From positions 4,100,437-4,164,436 of the forward strand of contig NC_064048.1 in the NCBI RefSeq assembly GCF_932526225.1: 64,000 nt of DNA, written 5' to 3'. Shown piece after piece: positions 23,701 through 37,642 of this stretch; positions within the stretch are counted from its first letter, which is position 1; each line of letters starts with the position of its first letter. The notes beneath the pieces are model-generated. The model made no database searches and was not told where the DNA came from. It worked only from the letters and a program-made list of their open reading frames with translations. This DNA comes from Nematostella vectensis. Lineage: Eukaryota; Cnidaria; Anthozoa; Actiniaria; Edwardsiidae. The translations under genes and the position numbers were made by a program.

Positions 23701-25078
23701 TTGATTGTGGGATGATGATTTTGATTTTATGACCTCAAAGAACAAAACTGTGGAGCAGATTGTTTGTGCTATGTGGGATGATTGATTGTGGGATGATTTT
23801 GATGTTATGATTTCAAAGAACAAAACTGTAGAGCTGATTGAATTTTTATTTAAGTACTTTTGAATTAGTGAATATTTCATTTCAGATTGTTTGTGCAATT
23901 AAATAGGGTGGTCTCTAGACGCTCCGCTCCATCCATCCGCCTGCGGCGTCGGGACTGCAACTAATCATCCCTCGGATGCGGGGACATTTAATCACTAAAT
24001 TTCCCTCGTGCTTTGCTATAATTATATCCTCCTCCTCCTCACCATCATCATCATCATCAATCCATCTTGTTTTGAAAACCATATCAAGAATTTAAGCAAG
24101 AAAATTATAGTCTTTGGCAAACGCGGTGACAACCAATTCAACTAATATCTTCCTAATTTGGAAAGAAACGGCATTTTGTACGCCAGGGGCTTCATGACCT
24201 GTATTCAGAAGAGAAAAATAGTGACTGTGACCATCTTTTTAGTCAAAGAAAACTAAGATTCCTTGGTACTAGACTCCCAATACGACAATGTTTTTTTTCA
24301 TATGCTGTCGTTTTTTAGCTCGCTCGGTCAATTCCTTATTAGGACATTGCATACTATATTTGGATGTCCGCTTTAATTATTTTTTTGGCGCCTTAGAACT
24401 GTGTGCATCGAAAATTTTCACGAAAACTTGTTCGTGTTTACATTTTACAGGCCCCCGTATTAAAAATAGGGCCAGTCCCTGGCGTTTTCACAACATCACA
24501 GGTTTGCCGCGCGCTCGCCCCAGGCTCTTTTGAACCATTTAGAAAAACGACTGCCATATATTGAAATGGAGGGGGAGGACTGGCTTAGACTGAAGGGTTC
24601 CCTTGTTTAGTGAGATACGTGGCCGAATTCTAGATCCGCCCATGGCAGTGCATTATGGGAAGGCTAAGCTAGTTCCGTGTAAACAATAATACATACGTTT
24701 CAGTGGATGGTAAGGCTGCAAAGACTGGCGATTATCTAGAAAAAGAAAACAATCAGCATCAGCATCGGCTGAACAATTACCCATTAAGAAAAATACTGTA
24801 AATATATGAGGAATTCCCTTGGTTTTAATAAGGGTTGAAGGCTGCGCTATTGTTCTACTACTCCTTTTGGAAATCCACATGTCAACCGTACTGTGAATAA
24901 AAACACGAGACTTTGTAACATTAGTAATTTTTGTATTTTCCCGCCACTATTTTTTCAGCCCCCCCCCCCTGTCAAAAGAAATGGTCTGCGGCCCCTGATA
25001 AAACTTACAAGCATTTCGCTTCTCGATCGATGCCTCCGCAACCAAGAAAACGGCCAGGCACACAACCAACACCCTCAT
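17771..25078 (-). CDS. Secreted poly-CRD protein: seven minicollagen-type cysteine-rich domains, no collagen helix
   Basis: Eight exons join in frame to 518 residues: 25009-25078, 24697-24735, 23074-23269, 22328-22497, 21281-21585, 19577-19898, 18663-18917 and 17771-17970. Residues 1-17 look like a signal peptide (MRVLVVCLAVFLVAEAS). A short propeptide ends KR at 36-37, as in minicollagens. CxxxCxxxCxxxCxxxCC domains lie at about 42-59, 91-108, 144-161 (degenerate), 218-235, 370-387, 434-451 and 498-515. Linkers are Pro-rich (PPP, PAPPPAVPQ) or, around domain 4, Lys-rich. No Gly-X-Y stretch is present. Domains 2 and 3 are each split by an intron whose phase restores the cysteine spacing, which supports the model. 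Minicollagen CRDs form intermolecular disulfides in nematocyst walls; that role is inferred. Exon 6 (with CGGPDQDPC) and its weak donor are the least certain parts. Confidence 0.85.
19210..19446. mobile_element. Degenerate MITE, family 2, in poly-CRD intron 6
   Basis: It shares the CAACTTGGAGGAATTCGTGG, CGCTCGCTCGTCTCATGC and TTTAGAAAAACCGACAG landmarks with the better copies at 31741 and 41431, but is strongly diverged. Confidence 0.55.
20735..20880. mobile_element. Dispersed repeat, family 5, with poly(G) edge
   Basis: A poly(G) tract followed by GTAAGGAACAAAAAAATTCA, GCATGCAACG, CACGTCTTTGAGACAAGA and a C-rich right end. The same order is found inverted near 46345-46515. Confidence 0.5.
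20921..21162 (+). mobile_element. MITE family 1 copy in poly-CRD intron 5
   Basis: About 250-bp element with terminal inverted repeats AAAGCCGCATTGTCACCAGT and its complement. Four other copies lie in this window. Better copies are bounded by TTAA on both sides, suggesting a TTAA target site (piggyBac-like); here the left TTAA is mutated. Confidence 0.85.
22079..22310. mobile_element. Dispersed repeat, family 6, in poly-CRD intron 4
   Basis: Landmarks CGCCGCCATTTT, GAGTGACTCAAAG and ATCGGCTAATTCAAG, shared with 45353-45605 and, in part and inverted, with 41225-41420 and 44745-44940. Confidence 0.6.
22622..23073. repeat. ~55-bp minisatellite copying the exon 3 splice donor of the poly-CRD gene
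   Basis: About nine copies including the genuine junction. Read on the minus strand, each unit contains the last exon bases and donor (CACGTGCTATCC[CT]AG then GTATGTCAGCTG). Most units carry two CACGTG and one CAGCTG E-box-like hexamers. The real exon end is the copy at about 23061-23100. Confidence 0.9.
24299..24566. mobile_element. MITE family 2 copy (diverged) in poly-CRD intron 2
   Basis: Begins GCTGTCGTTTTTTAGCTCGC and ends near TTTAGAAAAACGACTGCCAT, matching the order of motifs in the copies at 31741 and 41431. Confidence 0.7.
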
Positions 25079-25109
25079 GACAAAGCCTGGAATAAAGTAC
25101 AATAGAGTT

Positions 25110-26425
25110 GGATTCAGCAACAAGAAGATGCTTGGAATATTGTACAACGGAGTTATCAACTTGTCTGGAATATGGTACAGTGGAATTAGCTAACTAGAAG
25201 ATGCCTGGAATATCGTACAACGGGGGGCTAGCAGCTAGAAGATGCCTGGAATATCGTACAGCGGGGGGTTAGCAGCTAGAAGATGACTGGAATATCGTAC
25301 AACGGGGGGTTAGCAGCTAGAAGATGACTGGAATATCGTACAACGGGGGGTTAGCAGCTAGAAGATGACTGGAATATCGTACAACGGGGGCTAGCAGCTA
25401 GAAGATGCCTGGAATATCGTACAACGGGGGGTTAGCAGCTAGAAGATGACTGGAATATCCTACAACGGGGGGTTAGCAGCTAGAAGATGACTGGAATATC
25501 GTACAACGGGGGGTTAGCAGCTAGAAGATGACTGGAATATCGTACAACGGGGGGTTAGCAGCTAGAAGATGCCTGGAATATCGTACAACGGGGGGTTAGC
25601 AGCTAGAAGATGCCTGGAATATCGTACAACGGGGGGCTAGCAGCTAGAAGATGACTGGAATATCGTACAACGGGGAGCTAGCAGCTAGAAGATGCCTGGA
25701 ATATCGTACAACAGGGGGCTAGCAGCTAGAAGATGACTGGAATATCGTACAACGGGGGGCTAGCAGCTAGAAGATGACTGGAATATCGTACAACGGGGGG
25801 TTAGCAGCTAGAAGATGACTGGAATATCGTACAACGGGGGGTTAGCAGCTAGAAGATGCCTGGAATATCGTACAACGGGTGGTTAGCAGCTAAAAGATGC
25901 CTGGAATATCGTACAACGGGGGGTTAGCAGCTAAAAGATGCCTGGAATATCGTACAACGGGGGGTTAGCAGCTAAAAGATGCCTGGAATATCGTACAACG
26001 GGGGGTTAGCAGCTAAAAGATGCCTGGGATATCGTACCACGGGGGGTTAGCAGCTAGAAGATGACTGGAATATCGTACAACGGGGGGTTAGCAGCTAAAA
26101 GATGCCTGGAATATCGTACAACGGGGGGTTAGCAGCTAGAAGATGACTGGAATATCGTACAACGGGGGGTTAGCAGCTAGTAGATGCCTGGAATATCGTA
26201 CAACGGGGAGTTAGCAGCTAGTAGATGCCTGGAATATCGTACAACGGGGGGTTAGCAGCTAGAAGATGACTGGAATATCGTACAACGGGGGGTTAGCAGC
26301 TAGAAGATGACTGGAATATCGTACAACGGGGGCTAGCAGCTAGAAGATGCCTGGAATATCGTACAAGGGGGGTTAGCAGCTAGAAGATGACTGGAATACG
26401 GTACAACAAGGATTACCAATTGAAA
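25110..26425. repeat. 41-bp minisatellite, ~31 copies, directly upstream of the poly-CRD gene
   Basis: Unit GGAATATCGTACAACGGGGG GTTAGCAGCTAGAAGATGACT, with few variants. It begins about 30 bp 5' of the poly-CRD start codon and fills the place where the promoter or 5' UTR would lie. On the minus strand each unit contains TATTCCAG, like the TTTATTCCAG just before the ATG. Confidence 0.95.
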
Positions 26426-28205
26426 AGAAGCCAACCATGCCCAGATGCGATTTGAAAGAACTGGAATATGCAAAATTCGACAAGGCTACACTCCTCGTGC
26501 AAGCAATTTAGATGTTTGTTTGTTATTAACACAGAAAAACTAGTGTAGGTTTGGCTTTTGCTTCTGTTCTCTGGAGCATATAATAATTATTCTTATAAGA
26601 TAAAAATAAAACAAAGTTTATAGTTAATTATTCCAGCTTGTATGCTGTTTTTTTCTCTTTGGTAAATCCACTTTATCAGTTTACTAACTGAGTTGCATCC
26701 CAATTAGGTGTTTATAAGCTACACTCCCTCTGATACGCCCAAAGCTGTTTGTGGATATAAAATAAGATTAAAGGCTCTATCTTTTCAACTTGGAACACAA
26801 TGACACGGACCAAGGCTTTATAAAGCATTCGAATTGTTTTCCTCTTAAATACTTTCGAAGTGGACAGCGAAACCTGGTATTCTATCAGGTAATTCAGTGG
26901 AAGTCATGCTTCTTTTTTTTTTTCGATCGGTTTCTCCAAATTTCCCTTGTCTTCGTTCATGCATCTCGTATATGATAACCAAAATGTTTACAACATAAAG
27001 TCATACAAAGATCAACCTCCAAACTAGAGGTGGAAATGCTAGCAAAATTTATTCAATCATAGGATACATTTCTTTTTACTGTTATTTTTAAAATAAAGTC
27101 TAGGCTTTAGAACATAATTGCAGAAATTATCGAGAAAATAATGAATCACCCGTAAAACAAATGTCAAGTGTTGAACAGGTCATAATTCACTTCAAGTTAG
27201 ATTAGAAAAAGCACTAGACTTAAGTTATGTTGAATTCCATCCCAATACTCTTTGCGTTTGCCAATTTTCCCTTTCAAACACTAACTTGACACTAATTTAT
27301 GGGTATAAAAAATAAATAAAGAGTTTCTCTTGCCTTCTTCGATGCGTTTTCCTGTGGATTTCCTCGACTAAATCGCCCGCAGTTTTAGTTTACAAACACA
27401 CTAACGCCTGACAGGTTTTTGCACCAGCGGTTTGCACGAAAAGACATAAAAAATTCAACAGGTCGCCTCTTACACCCGTAGAAAAGATAATCCCAGATAT
27501 CCACGAAAACAAACTACAAATACTTGTATATCATTGATTTCTTTATTCTTAAATTCTTTATTTTATGATTTAGTGTTTTTTCTAATAGATTATAGGTGCC
27601 CGTTTGCGAGAACTTTTCAAAGATGGCTGCCCTAGAAGCTGTCGCCCTAGATGACGTAATACGTATGACATGCGCAGATCAAAAGGCCATGACTCAAACT
27701 GACCGGCGATGGTTGCAAGAAAATTCCGTGACATAGGAGAAACCGGAGAGGGAGAATGGGAAAAATATTTTTCATACACATGTCACGAGTCACTAGACTG
27801 TCACGAAGCGGGAATTTAAACAAGAACGTTTTTAAACGAAGGGCAGCATAGCCATATATAAACTAATCTACTCTTCTGTAAATTATTGCTCCAACCAAAA
27901 AGAGTAGAAGTTTCTTCTTCATCACGTGGCCTCACATAAAAAGCCGGTGGGCAACCTACTTCTGATGGCCATCTGTCGTCCAGGAACATGTTTGTTCAAA
28001 TGTTTACTATATGGATATTCCAGAAATGTTGCGAGAATGGAGGGACGGGAGAAAGAGATCTCTCGCTTTGAGGCCAAACAAACATCGATTGTCCGATGCT
28101 TTCACCGGATAAAGGCTCCCATCCTCCTAGTATCCTATCTAGTATCGTACATCTTAGTTTAGCCTCTGGTTTTAATATAAGGGGTTGGTTCTCACTAGAA
28201 CGCCA

Positions 28206-28415
28206 TGCGTGTTCCCAGGATTGACTAAGGGAGGGTGGGGGGTGGGGTGCGCAGTCATAGGTAGCATATGGATAAAAGATAGGGTTTGACGAGGGAGGGG
28301 GTGCACAGTCATAGGTATCATATGGACAAAATAAAGTATTTGATGATCCTTCTATAAAAAATTAGCCACTTTTTGCCAGCCAAGGGGGGGTGGGGGGTGC
28401 ACCCGCCTAAACACA
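28206..28415. mobile_element. Dispersed repeat, family 4
   Basis: Contains two overlapping GCACAGTCATAGGTATCATA-like cores and a TAGCCACTTTTTGCCAGCCA / G-rich right end, as in the copy near 47328-47460. Confidence 0.55.
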
Positions 28416-28424
28416 AGTGACAAA

Positions 28425-28915
28425 GAACAAACGCAACACGAGTGAGAATCAGTCAAACACAAAGCGCAACACAAGTGAGAATCGGTCAAACACAAGCACA
28501 GCACAAGTGAGAATCAGTCAAATACAAGCGCAACACAAATCAGAATCAGTCAAACAAGCGCAACACAAGTGAGAATCAGTTAAACAAGCGCAACACAAAT
28601 GAGAATCGGTCAAACACAAAGCGCAACACAAATGAGAATCAGTTAAACAAGCGCAACACAAGTGAGAATCAGTCAAACACAAAGCGCAGCACAAGGGAGA
28701 ATCAGTCAAACCAAAGCGCAACACAAGTGAGAATCGGTCAAACACAAAGCGCAACACAAATGAGAATCAGTCAAACAAGCGCAACACAAGTGAGAATCAG
28801 TCAAATACAAGCGCAACACAAGTGAGAATCAGTCAAATACAAGCGCAACACAAGTGAGAATCAGTCAAACCAAAGCGCAACACAAGTGAGAATCAGTCAA
28901 ATACAAGCGCAAAAA
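28425..28915. repeat. ~30-bp minisatellite
   Basis: About 16 units of CACAAGTGAGAATCAGTCAA ACAAGCGCAA, with 30-33 bp spacing variants. Confidence 0.92.
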
Positions 28916-29406
28916 AATCAAGCTGTCGCGTTTTTTCTTTCGCTTGCGTTAAAGTGAGAACTGGAAAATAACGTGATTTGCGCTTGCGCTTGTGTCCAAG
29001 TGACAACCAACGTTTTAGAAACTAGAAACAGTGTGTAACATGTCCTGGGTAAATAAATTTTATTTACAAGTTTACAAGAGCAATGCATTACACTTGTACT
29101 GTCTTAGCCTGGTTTGGCGAAGAGTTATACCTATAATTTTCATTAATCATGTTTTTCGTTCGTTCTTAATGCAAATACTCTCCCGTTTTTTTAACCATTG
29201 CGCTCCTCGTACTATACAAACAGCATTGCACTAAATATCAAAGTGGATTAGCGCCTGTGTTCACGATTGTAATAGCTAAGATAAAGAATCCAACTGTTAT
29301 TCAATGCTACTTAAAAAAACACCATTCAATCTTTCTTTTCCTCTTTCTAGAAACGCGCCATTTGAAATAAACTATTTTCACAGCCTTTGCCGTAGTGTCC
29401 ACCTTA

Positions 29407-31642
<2,236 letters not shown>

Positions 31643-31740
31643 GATGTAGGTGGTTGATATCTGGTTATAGACGACGCGATAATAATTGTCATTAGTGAAG
31701 CCCCTCTGACACAGGCCAAGAGCGTAAGGGAGTGTTATTT

Positions 31741-32047
31741 CATATCAGTCAATCTTGTTTTAAAAACTGTCGTTTTTCTAGCTCGCTCGGTCATTTCCTT
31801 ATTAGGCACTACATACCATATTTGGGAGTCCCGCTTCAATCATTTTTTTCCTTTATCATAGCTCTGGAACTTTGTAAGTCGAGAATTTCCAGGTTAACTT
31901 GCAGGAATTCGTATTAACTACGATTTTGCTGGCAGCCATCTTAGAAATGAACACTAGTCCCTAACGTTTTGGAATATCACAGATCTCCCGCGCGATCGCC
32001 CCAGGCTCTTTGACCATTTAGAAAAACGACAGCCATTGATTGATATG
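31741..32047 (+). mobile_element. MITE family 2, near-complete copy
   Basis: 307 bp. Left end CATATCAGTCAATCTTGTTT, inner TGTCGTTTTTCTAGCTCGCT; right end TTTAGAAAAACGACAGCCAT TGATTGATATG, an inverted match. It sits about 100 bp upstream of the two-CRD gene's start codon. Confidence 0.85.
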
Positions 32048-32214
32048 TATGAAACAAATGGGCCTACTAAAGGGTGGTGGGGTGAGGCTCTTAATTTGGT
32101 TGAGTTCTACTGATAGAAATTCTGGCGGGGTTATTAAAAGGAGGGAGCACTCAAACAAATTTACAATGAAGGGGGGGGGGGGTAGGGTGGAGGGCTCTGA
32201 ATTTTAAGAGTCCC

Positions 32215-33130
32215 TTGCTGCAATGCGGGCGTCGCCTTGTTTGTAAGCAAAGCTGGCGTCGCCCTGTTTGTAAGCAATGCTGGTGTCGCCTTGTTTGTAA
32301 GCAATGCTGGCGTCGCCTTGTTTGTAAGCAATGCTGGCATCGCCTTGCTTGCAAGCAATATTGGCGTCGCCTTGTTTGTAACAATGCGGGCGTCGCCTTG
32401 TTTGAAAGCAATGCTGGCGTCGCCTTGTTTGTGACAATGCGGGCGTCGCCTTGTTTGTAAGCAATGCTGGCGTCGCCTTGTTAGTAAGCAATGCTGGCGT
32501 CGCCTTGTTTGTAACAATGCGGGCGTCGCATTGTTTGTAAGCAATGCTGGCGTCGCCTTGTTTGTAACAATGCGGGCGTCGCCTTGTTTGTAAGCAATGC
32601 TGGCGTCGCCTTGTTTGTAAGCAATTTTGGCATCGCCTTGCTTGCAAGCAATATTGGCATCGCCTTGCTTGCAAGCAATATTGGCGTCGCCTTGTTTGTA
32701 ACAATGCGGGCGTCGCCTTGTTTGTAAGCAATGCTGGCGTCGCCTTGTTTGTAAGCAATGCTGGTGTCGCCTTGTTTGTAACAATGCGGGCGTCGCCTTG
32801 TTTGTAAGCAATGCTGGCGTCGTCTTGTTAGTAAGCAATGCTGGCGTCGCCTTGTTTGTAAGCAATGCTGGCGTCGCCTTGTTTGTAAGCAATGCTGGCG
32901 TCGCCTTGTTTGTAAGCAATGCTGGCGTCGCCCCTGTTTGTAAGCAATACTAGCGTCGCCCTGTTTGTAAGCAATGCGGGCGTCGCCTTGTTAATAAGCA
33001 ATACTGGCGTCGCCTTGTTAGTAAGCAATACTGGCGTCGCCTTGTTTGTAAGCAATGCTGGTGTCGCCTTGTTTGTAAGCAATGCTGGCGTCGACTTGTT
33101 TGCAAGCAATGCTGGCATCGACTTGTTTGT
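32215..33130. repeat. 27-bp minisatellite, ~34 copies
   Basis: Unit GCAATGCTGGCGTCGCCTTG TTTGTAA. Occasional one-base-shorter units shift the frame, which is why open frames exist in several phases on both strands. I call none of them genes. Confidence 0.95.
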
Positions 33131-33323
33131 CGTGAAGTTGAAGCTATGTTGCAAATGCCAAACATAATGCATAAAGAGAATATTTCACGATTCTTTCAAT
33201 TCTTATGTCTAGCCCTAACGGCAAAACCCTTATAATCATAGCCTCTTTCACTGTTATCACTGTTCCCTTCTAATTAGCCCTACGATGAGAGTCATTGTGT
33301 GCGGTATTATTATGTGGATCGAA

Positions 33324-34145
33324 AGATCTATTATAAGTTGAAGGTAAAGATCCTCGCTAGAAGCATATACCCTAAAATATCCATACAATCTTGACCAATA
33401 ATTTTTTAAGGCCTCATAAAGATTTCCGCTCGTTCATCATGAACATCGAGAGGTCTAGAGAGATCTATTATAAGTTGAAGGTAAAGATCCTCGCTAGAAG
33501 CATATACCCTAAAATATCCATACAATCTTGACCAATAATTTTTTAAGGCCTCATAAAGATTTCCGCTCGTTCATCATGAACATCGAGAGGTCTAGAGAGA
33601 TCTATTATAAGTTGAAGGTAAAGATCCTCGCTAGAAGCATATACCCTAAAATATCCATACAATCTTGACCAATAATTTTTTAAGGCCTCATAAAGATTTC
33701 CGCTCGTTCATCATGAACATCGAGAGGTCTAGAGAGATCTATTATAAGTTGAAGGTAAAGATCCTCGCTAGAAGCATATACCCTAAAATATCCATACAAT
33801 CTTGACCAATAATTTTTTAAGGCCTCATAAAGATTTCCGCTCGTTCATCATGAACATCGAGAGGTCTAGAGAGATCTATTATAAGTTGAAGGTAAAGATC
33901 CTCGCTAGAAGCATATACCCTAAAATATCCATACAATCTTGACCAATAATTTTTTAAGGCCTCATAAAGATTTCCGCTCGTTCATCATGAACATCGAGAG
34001 GTCTAGAGAGATCTATTATAAGTTGAAGGTAAAGATCCTCGCTAGAAGCATATACCCTAAAATATCCATACAATCTTGACCAATAATTTTTTAAGGCCTC
34101 ATAAAGATTTCCGCTCGTTCATCATGAACATCGAGAGTTCTAGAT
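33324..34145. repeat. 137-bp satellite, six near-identical copies
   Basis: The unit starts AGATCTATTATAAGTTGAAG and ends CATCGAGAGGTCTAGAG. Copies begin at 33324, 33461, 33598, 33735, 33872 and 34009. I see essentially no differences until the end of the last copy. Confidence 0.97.
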
Positions 34146-34149
34146 AGAT

Positions 34150-36905
34150 GGAAGGGAACTTTTCGCATCTACATTAGTTATCCATTTAAAGGAAAGCTTG
34201 ATGAAATGGTTTTAGTTTTGACAGTAATAGCAGGTTGAGACCGCTGAACCCCGCTAAATCAGAAGTATTCGCTGTATTTGTAAACGAATCTTACTATTAA
34301 GTCAATTTATCTAGTAATTAAAATCTGGCCTTAAATGTCCAAAACTCTTACCATAGTAGCTTGTAGTATTCTAGTTACTGGTTCGAAGTATGTTTGATGA
34401 CCCACCAAATAACGGCTAAAAAGTACTTGTTAGATCCTCATCATTTATCAAAATGCGATTAGCAATCAGCTGTACCCGGTCTCTAAGTCGAAAAAAACTC
34501 CTCAAAAAAATCATGCATGTTTTTCGATTCTCGTACTTACTTCCAAATCCCGCTTGAGTCTATTTTTCGGTGATGAATCGTAAGCTTTGTAGTTTGTTTT
34601 GTAAATTAACTAGAAAACACCGCGTTGCTCTTCGACCTTTGTCGAAGGCACCGTGCGATTTGTTTATCAGTTATAAATAATTGATGATGCCATAAGCGAA
34701 TAATTACAGCCACAAAGACAAGAGAAAAAATATAGCGCATTTGTAGCCTAAATATTAAAAATATAAACTGTCTTTTCTCTTGATTATCGCTATACTAAGT
34801 GTTAAATACTGTCTATAAAAATTCGAAAAATCAAGTTGTTGGTTAAATTAAACACCAGTCGGCCACCGGCTTCACATAAAATGACAACTCGCGTTGTAAG
34901 GGGTTTCCTGTGTTGAAAGCGCAATGCATGCCGGGATAACAAAAAAATATGTCATTACTCTAACGTCATTCTTGCGCTTTCTTGCTAAACGCCCCGGCGG
35001 TTATTAGATTATTTGTGTACAATGTTTGTGAGCGCAGTCTAGAAGTTCTGAGTGTGAGGCTTTGAACCGTCAAATCGTGTCATACCTTCATAGCTAGATA
35101 GCCCGTAAGGCATACCTATATTGCTGGACGGGGGGATCGATCAAATGATGCCAACCACAGGCATGGATGAGGTACATGGGGCGTTATGCCACTTGTCACT
35201 GGCTCAAACAGCGTGTTATTTTAAAGAGCCACAATTCGTCATTGTTTCTATTCAATATCCGATCATGTGTTGTCAGGGGTGAACTAGGTCAAAGTGCATG
35301 CGGTAGGTCACAATACGAACGGCTGGTTGCTGGTTCACAGTAGCGTTTATTGTAAGAACAAGCTCTTTTTAGCGAGCAGGGAGGTACTGAAGCTCGTTCT
35401 AGGAGATAACGATCAGACGATTCTCAGAAGGCGAGGCTGATAGAAGGGAATCCTTACTAGACCTCTTCCTTGACTAGGGATTGTCTTCACGAAGCCAACA
35501 GAACTTACTCGATAGCCTCCGCAGCAAGCTGTCGTTGTTACAAGTAGTATGTTTTACAGTGAACTCCTATTTATTCTTATTAATTAATAATTCGGTACTA
35601 ACTGGTTTGACTGCTCTAAGAGAGGTGATGCAAGAATTGCAAATAAATATTGATCTAAGGGAACAGAACAATTTCACAATTGAGGGTAACTATAGTAAGA
35701 ATCCGTCGATGATAGAATAGCAATCAATTGACTAGAAATAATGATTATATAAAATATTACAGAATAATGAGGCTAAGGGATTCGTTTGGCTTGTTCGAAA
35801 TGTCTGTAACGTAAATGTTTATCTAAGGTAAACGCTAAACTGGTTTTGGCAAAGGTCACACTACGCATGACCTGTATGACTAGCAGGTGCATACTTAGTA
35901 TTCAGAATGAAAGGTAAAAAGGTGATAAAAGGTCAATATTGAGATCCGGTAAGCAAACTAGGATTTCTAGAATATTAATTTATGAGAATGTTGTAGAATA
36001 GTCGCACAACAATGTAGACGCACACAACCATGATCCATACCTTTACTTGCGGTAAATCTATATACAATAGAATAATACAAAGTTATGATACATGTTATAC
36101 TATAAACGATACTAACATCAAAGAACGAAACGATACTTACAATTGTGTTGGCTAACGAATACGGTCATGATATTACAAAAGACGTGTTGAAGTTGAACTC
36201 TTTCGTTGAACGTATTTACATAAGCTTACATAAGCTTAGATAACCATGTATTGTTCTTTTTTGTCTTTGTTTAAATAAGTAAAATATCTCTCAGTATTTA
36301 CACTAGTTACACTTCTCTGCGGTGACACTCGCAGTGCGCAGTAACAATTGTTTAAATTATGCAAAGAAATAGCGATCTAAAAATAATAAAAGTTATGTTT
36401 TTAACGATTAAATTCAAACAAAAAAATTACCAAAGCTTCCCAACTCAACCGATGGAAAATTCACCCTTCTCTTTAGAATAACAAAATGGCGGCTGACGGA
36501 GACTCTTTTAAAAAATGTATTATTTCACTTTATTAGCTTGCAGCACCTTGCAATAGTTTGATTTATTATGGCGTAAATAAGGTGCTTTAAAGTTCTTAAA
36601 ACCTTTCACTTATATCAATCTAGCCAAAACAAAGCATAGATAAACTTTTAAAATTCTGAAAAGGGAATTGAATTTTATTAAAATTTGAATTTTCTACAGA
36701 TCTTTGAAAATTTTTCTGGCCGCGCGAAAGCAGATTGAATCGAGTGAATAATTCAAAGATTTGGCGGGAAAATCTGAAACAACATATTTTCCTTAAATCC
36801 GTTAAAATTCAGAGGCAATACCACAAAATATTGGCGAATTGTTTTCTATTGCAGTGCTACCCACAATAAAGCGAAGAATAATTTAAAGTCGAGAATTGTA
36901 CGCGC
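34150..36905. other. Intergenic interval, no supported gene
   Basis: AT-rich sequence with only short ORFs. An AAAATGGCGGC motif (YY1-like) occurs at 36484. No domain-bearing reading frame is seen. Confidence 0.6.
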
Positions 36906-37642
36906 TTAATTCGTCAAACAGCATTGCACTTCATTTGTTGATTTAGGAAACACAGACACATCTGCTTGGCATCCATCAACCATTTCCGCCACAGAGAGAA
37001 CAATTACCCGGCCGGAGTCTGTGATGCCGTTTATGCTCCCAGTGTTATTTATATCATTCGCTTTGGCGATGAGTTCTTTTCTTGAGCAGTTGAATTTCTT
37101 CATGAGCGACAAACTGAATTTTGTGAATCCAAACTGAGCCATGTAAGGGGCGAGAAGAAGATGGGTGGTATCGCCGCCGACTCTGGGGTTAAGATCGCAT
37201 AGGTAACGCCCACCGTCCTCTGTGAAGATCACCTCGATGATGACGAGACCAAAGTTACCGTTCTCGTGCAGGAAGTCTTTTACCGGTACGATAAAGTCGT
37301 CGTAGACCATGTCCTTAAGACGATCCTGGTCCTCCCAGTCGACAGTACCGTCAGTCGACTCGAACCCGGCGAATCCTCCGACTGTTGTACCGATCCATGT
37401 CACTTCTCCGCCCTTCGATACGTAGAGCTTGGTACGGCATTCTTGTAGAACGAACCCTTCTTTCCACTCGGCTTTGTCGATTACTTCAAAGAGTATGGCT
37501 TGGAGATGTCCGAGATCGTTCCCAATCTGTGTACCAAGGCCACATCAAGATTGGTCAATCGTCATCAAGCACGGAAAAGACAAACTAGAGACGTTGATCT
37601 GCGACGGGGAGCACACCTTAATTCCAAGAATCGTGCTTTCGT
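36906..37642 (-). pseudogene. Broken ATP-grasp-domain gene
   Basis: A continuous minus-strand reading frame runs from the edge of a MITE at about 37642 to a stop at 36906, broken by one in-frame TGA at about 37542. Downstream of the break it encodes the ATP-grasp C-terminal half: an acidic metal-binding segment (GLVIIEV, then GGRYLCDLNPRVGGD) as in the E...D-x-N-P-R motif of ATP-grasp ligases. Upstream is a likely nucleotide loop (CGLGTQIGNDLG). No introns are seen. ATP-grasp enzymes join a carboxylate to an amine or thiol using ATP; the substrate cannot be read here. The 5' part ends at the MITE. It may be a retrocopy, a transferred gene, or the 3' exon of a gene with a sequencing error at the stop. 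Confidence 0.62.

Larger units (their letters stand above)
26430..29406. other. Intergenic interval between the two CRD genes
   Basis: No supported gene. It holds a family-4 dispersed repeat (28206-28415) and a 30-bp minisatellite (28425-28915). Short ORFs, such as the 37-codon one starting in an AAGATGGCTGCC context at 27623, have no further support. Confidence 0.55.

Noticed and set aside
22622-26425. CRISPR-like regular repeats (55-bp and 41-bp spaced arrays)
   Set aside because: Head-to-tail tandem repeats without unique spacers, in a eukaryotic intron or promoter; not CRISPR.
27623-27736. Plus-strand 37-codon ORF starting in a good AAGATGGCTGCC context
   Set aside because: Too short, no domain and no splice partner seen.
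32151-33172. 250-codon repetitive ORF (TNKATPALL repeats) and its relatives
   Set aside because: Product of the 27-bp array with frame-shifting unit variants; no start context, signal peptide or non-repetitive flank.
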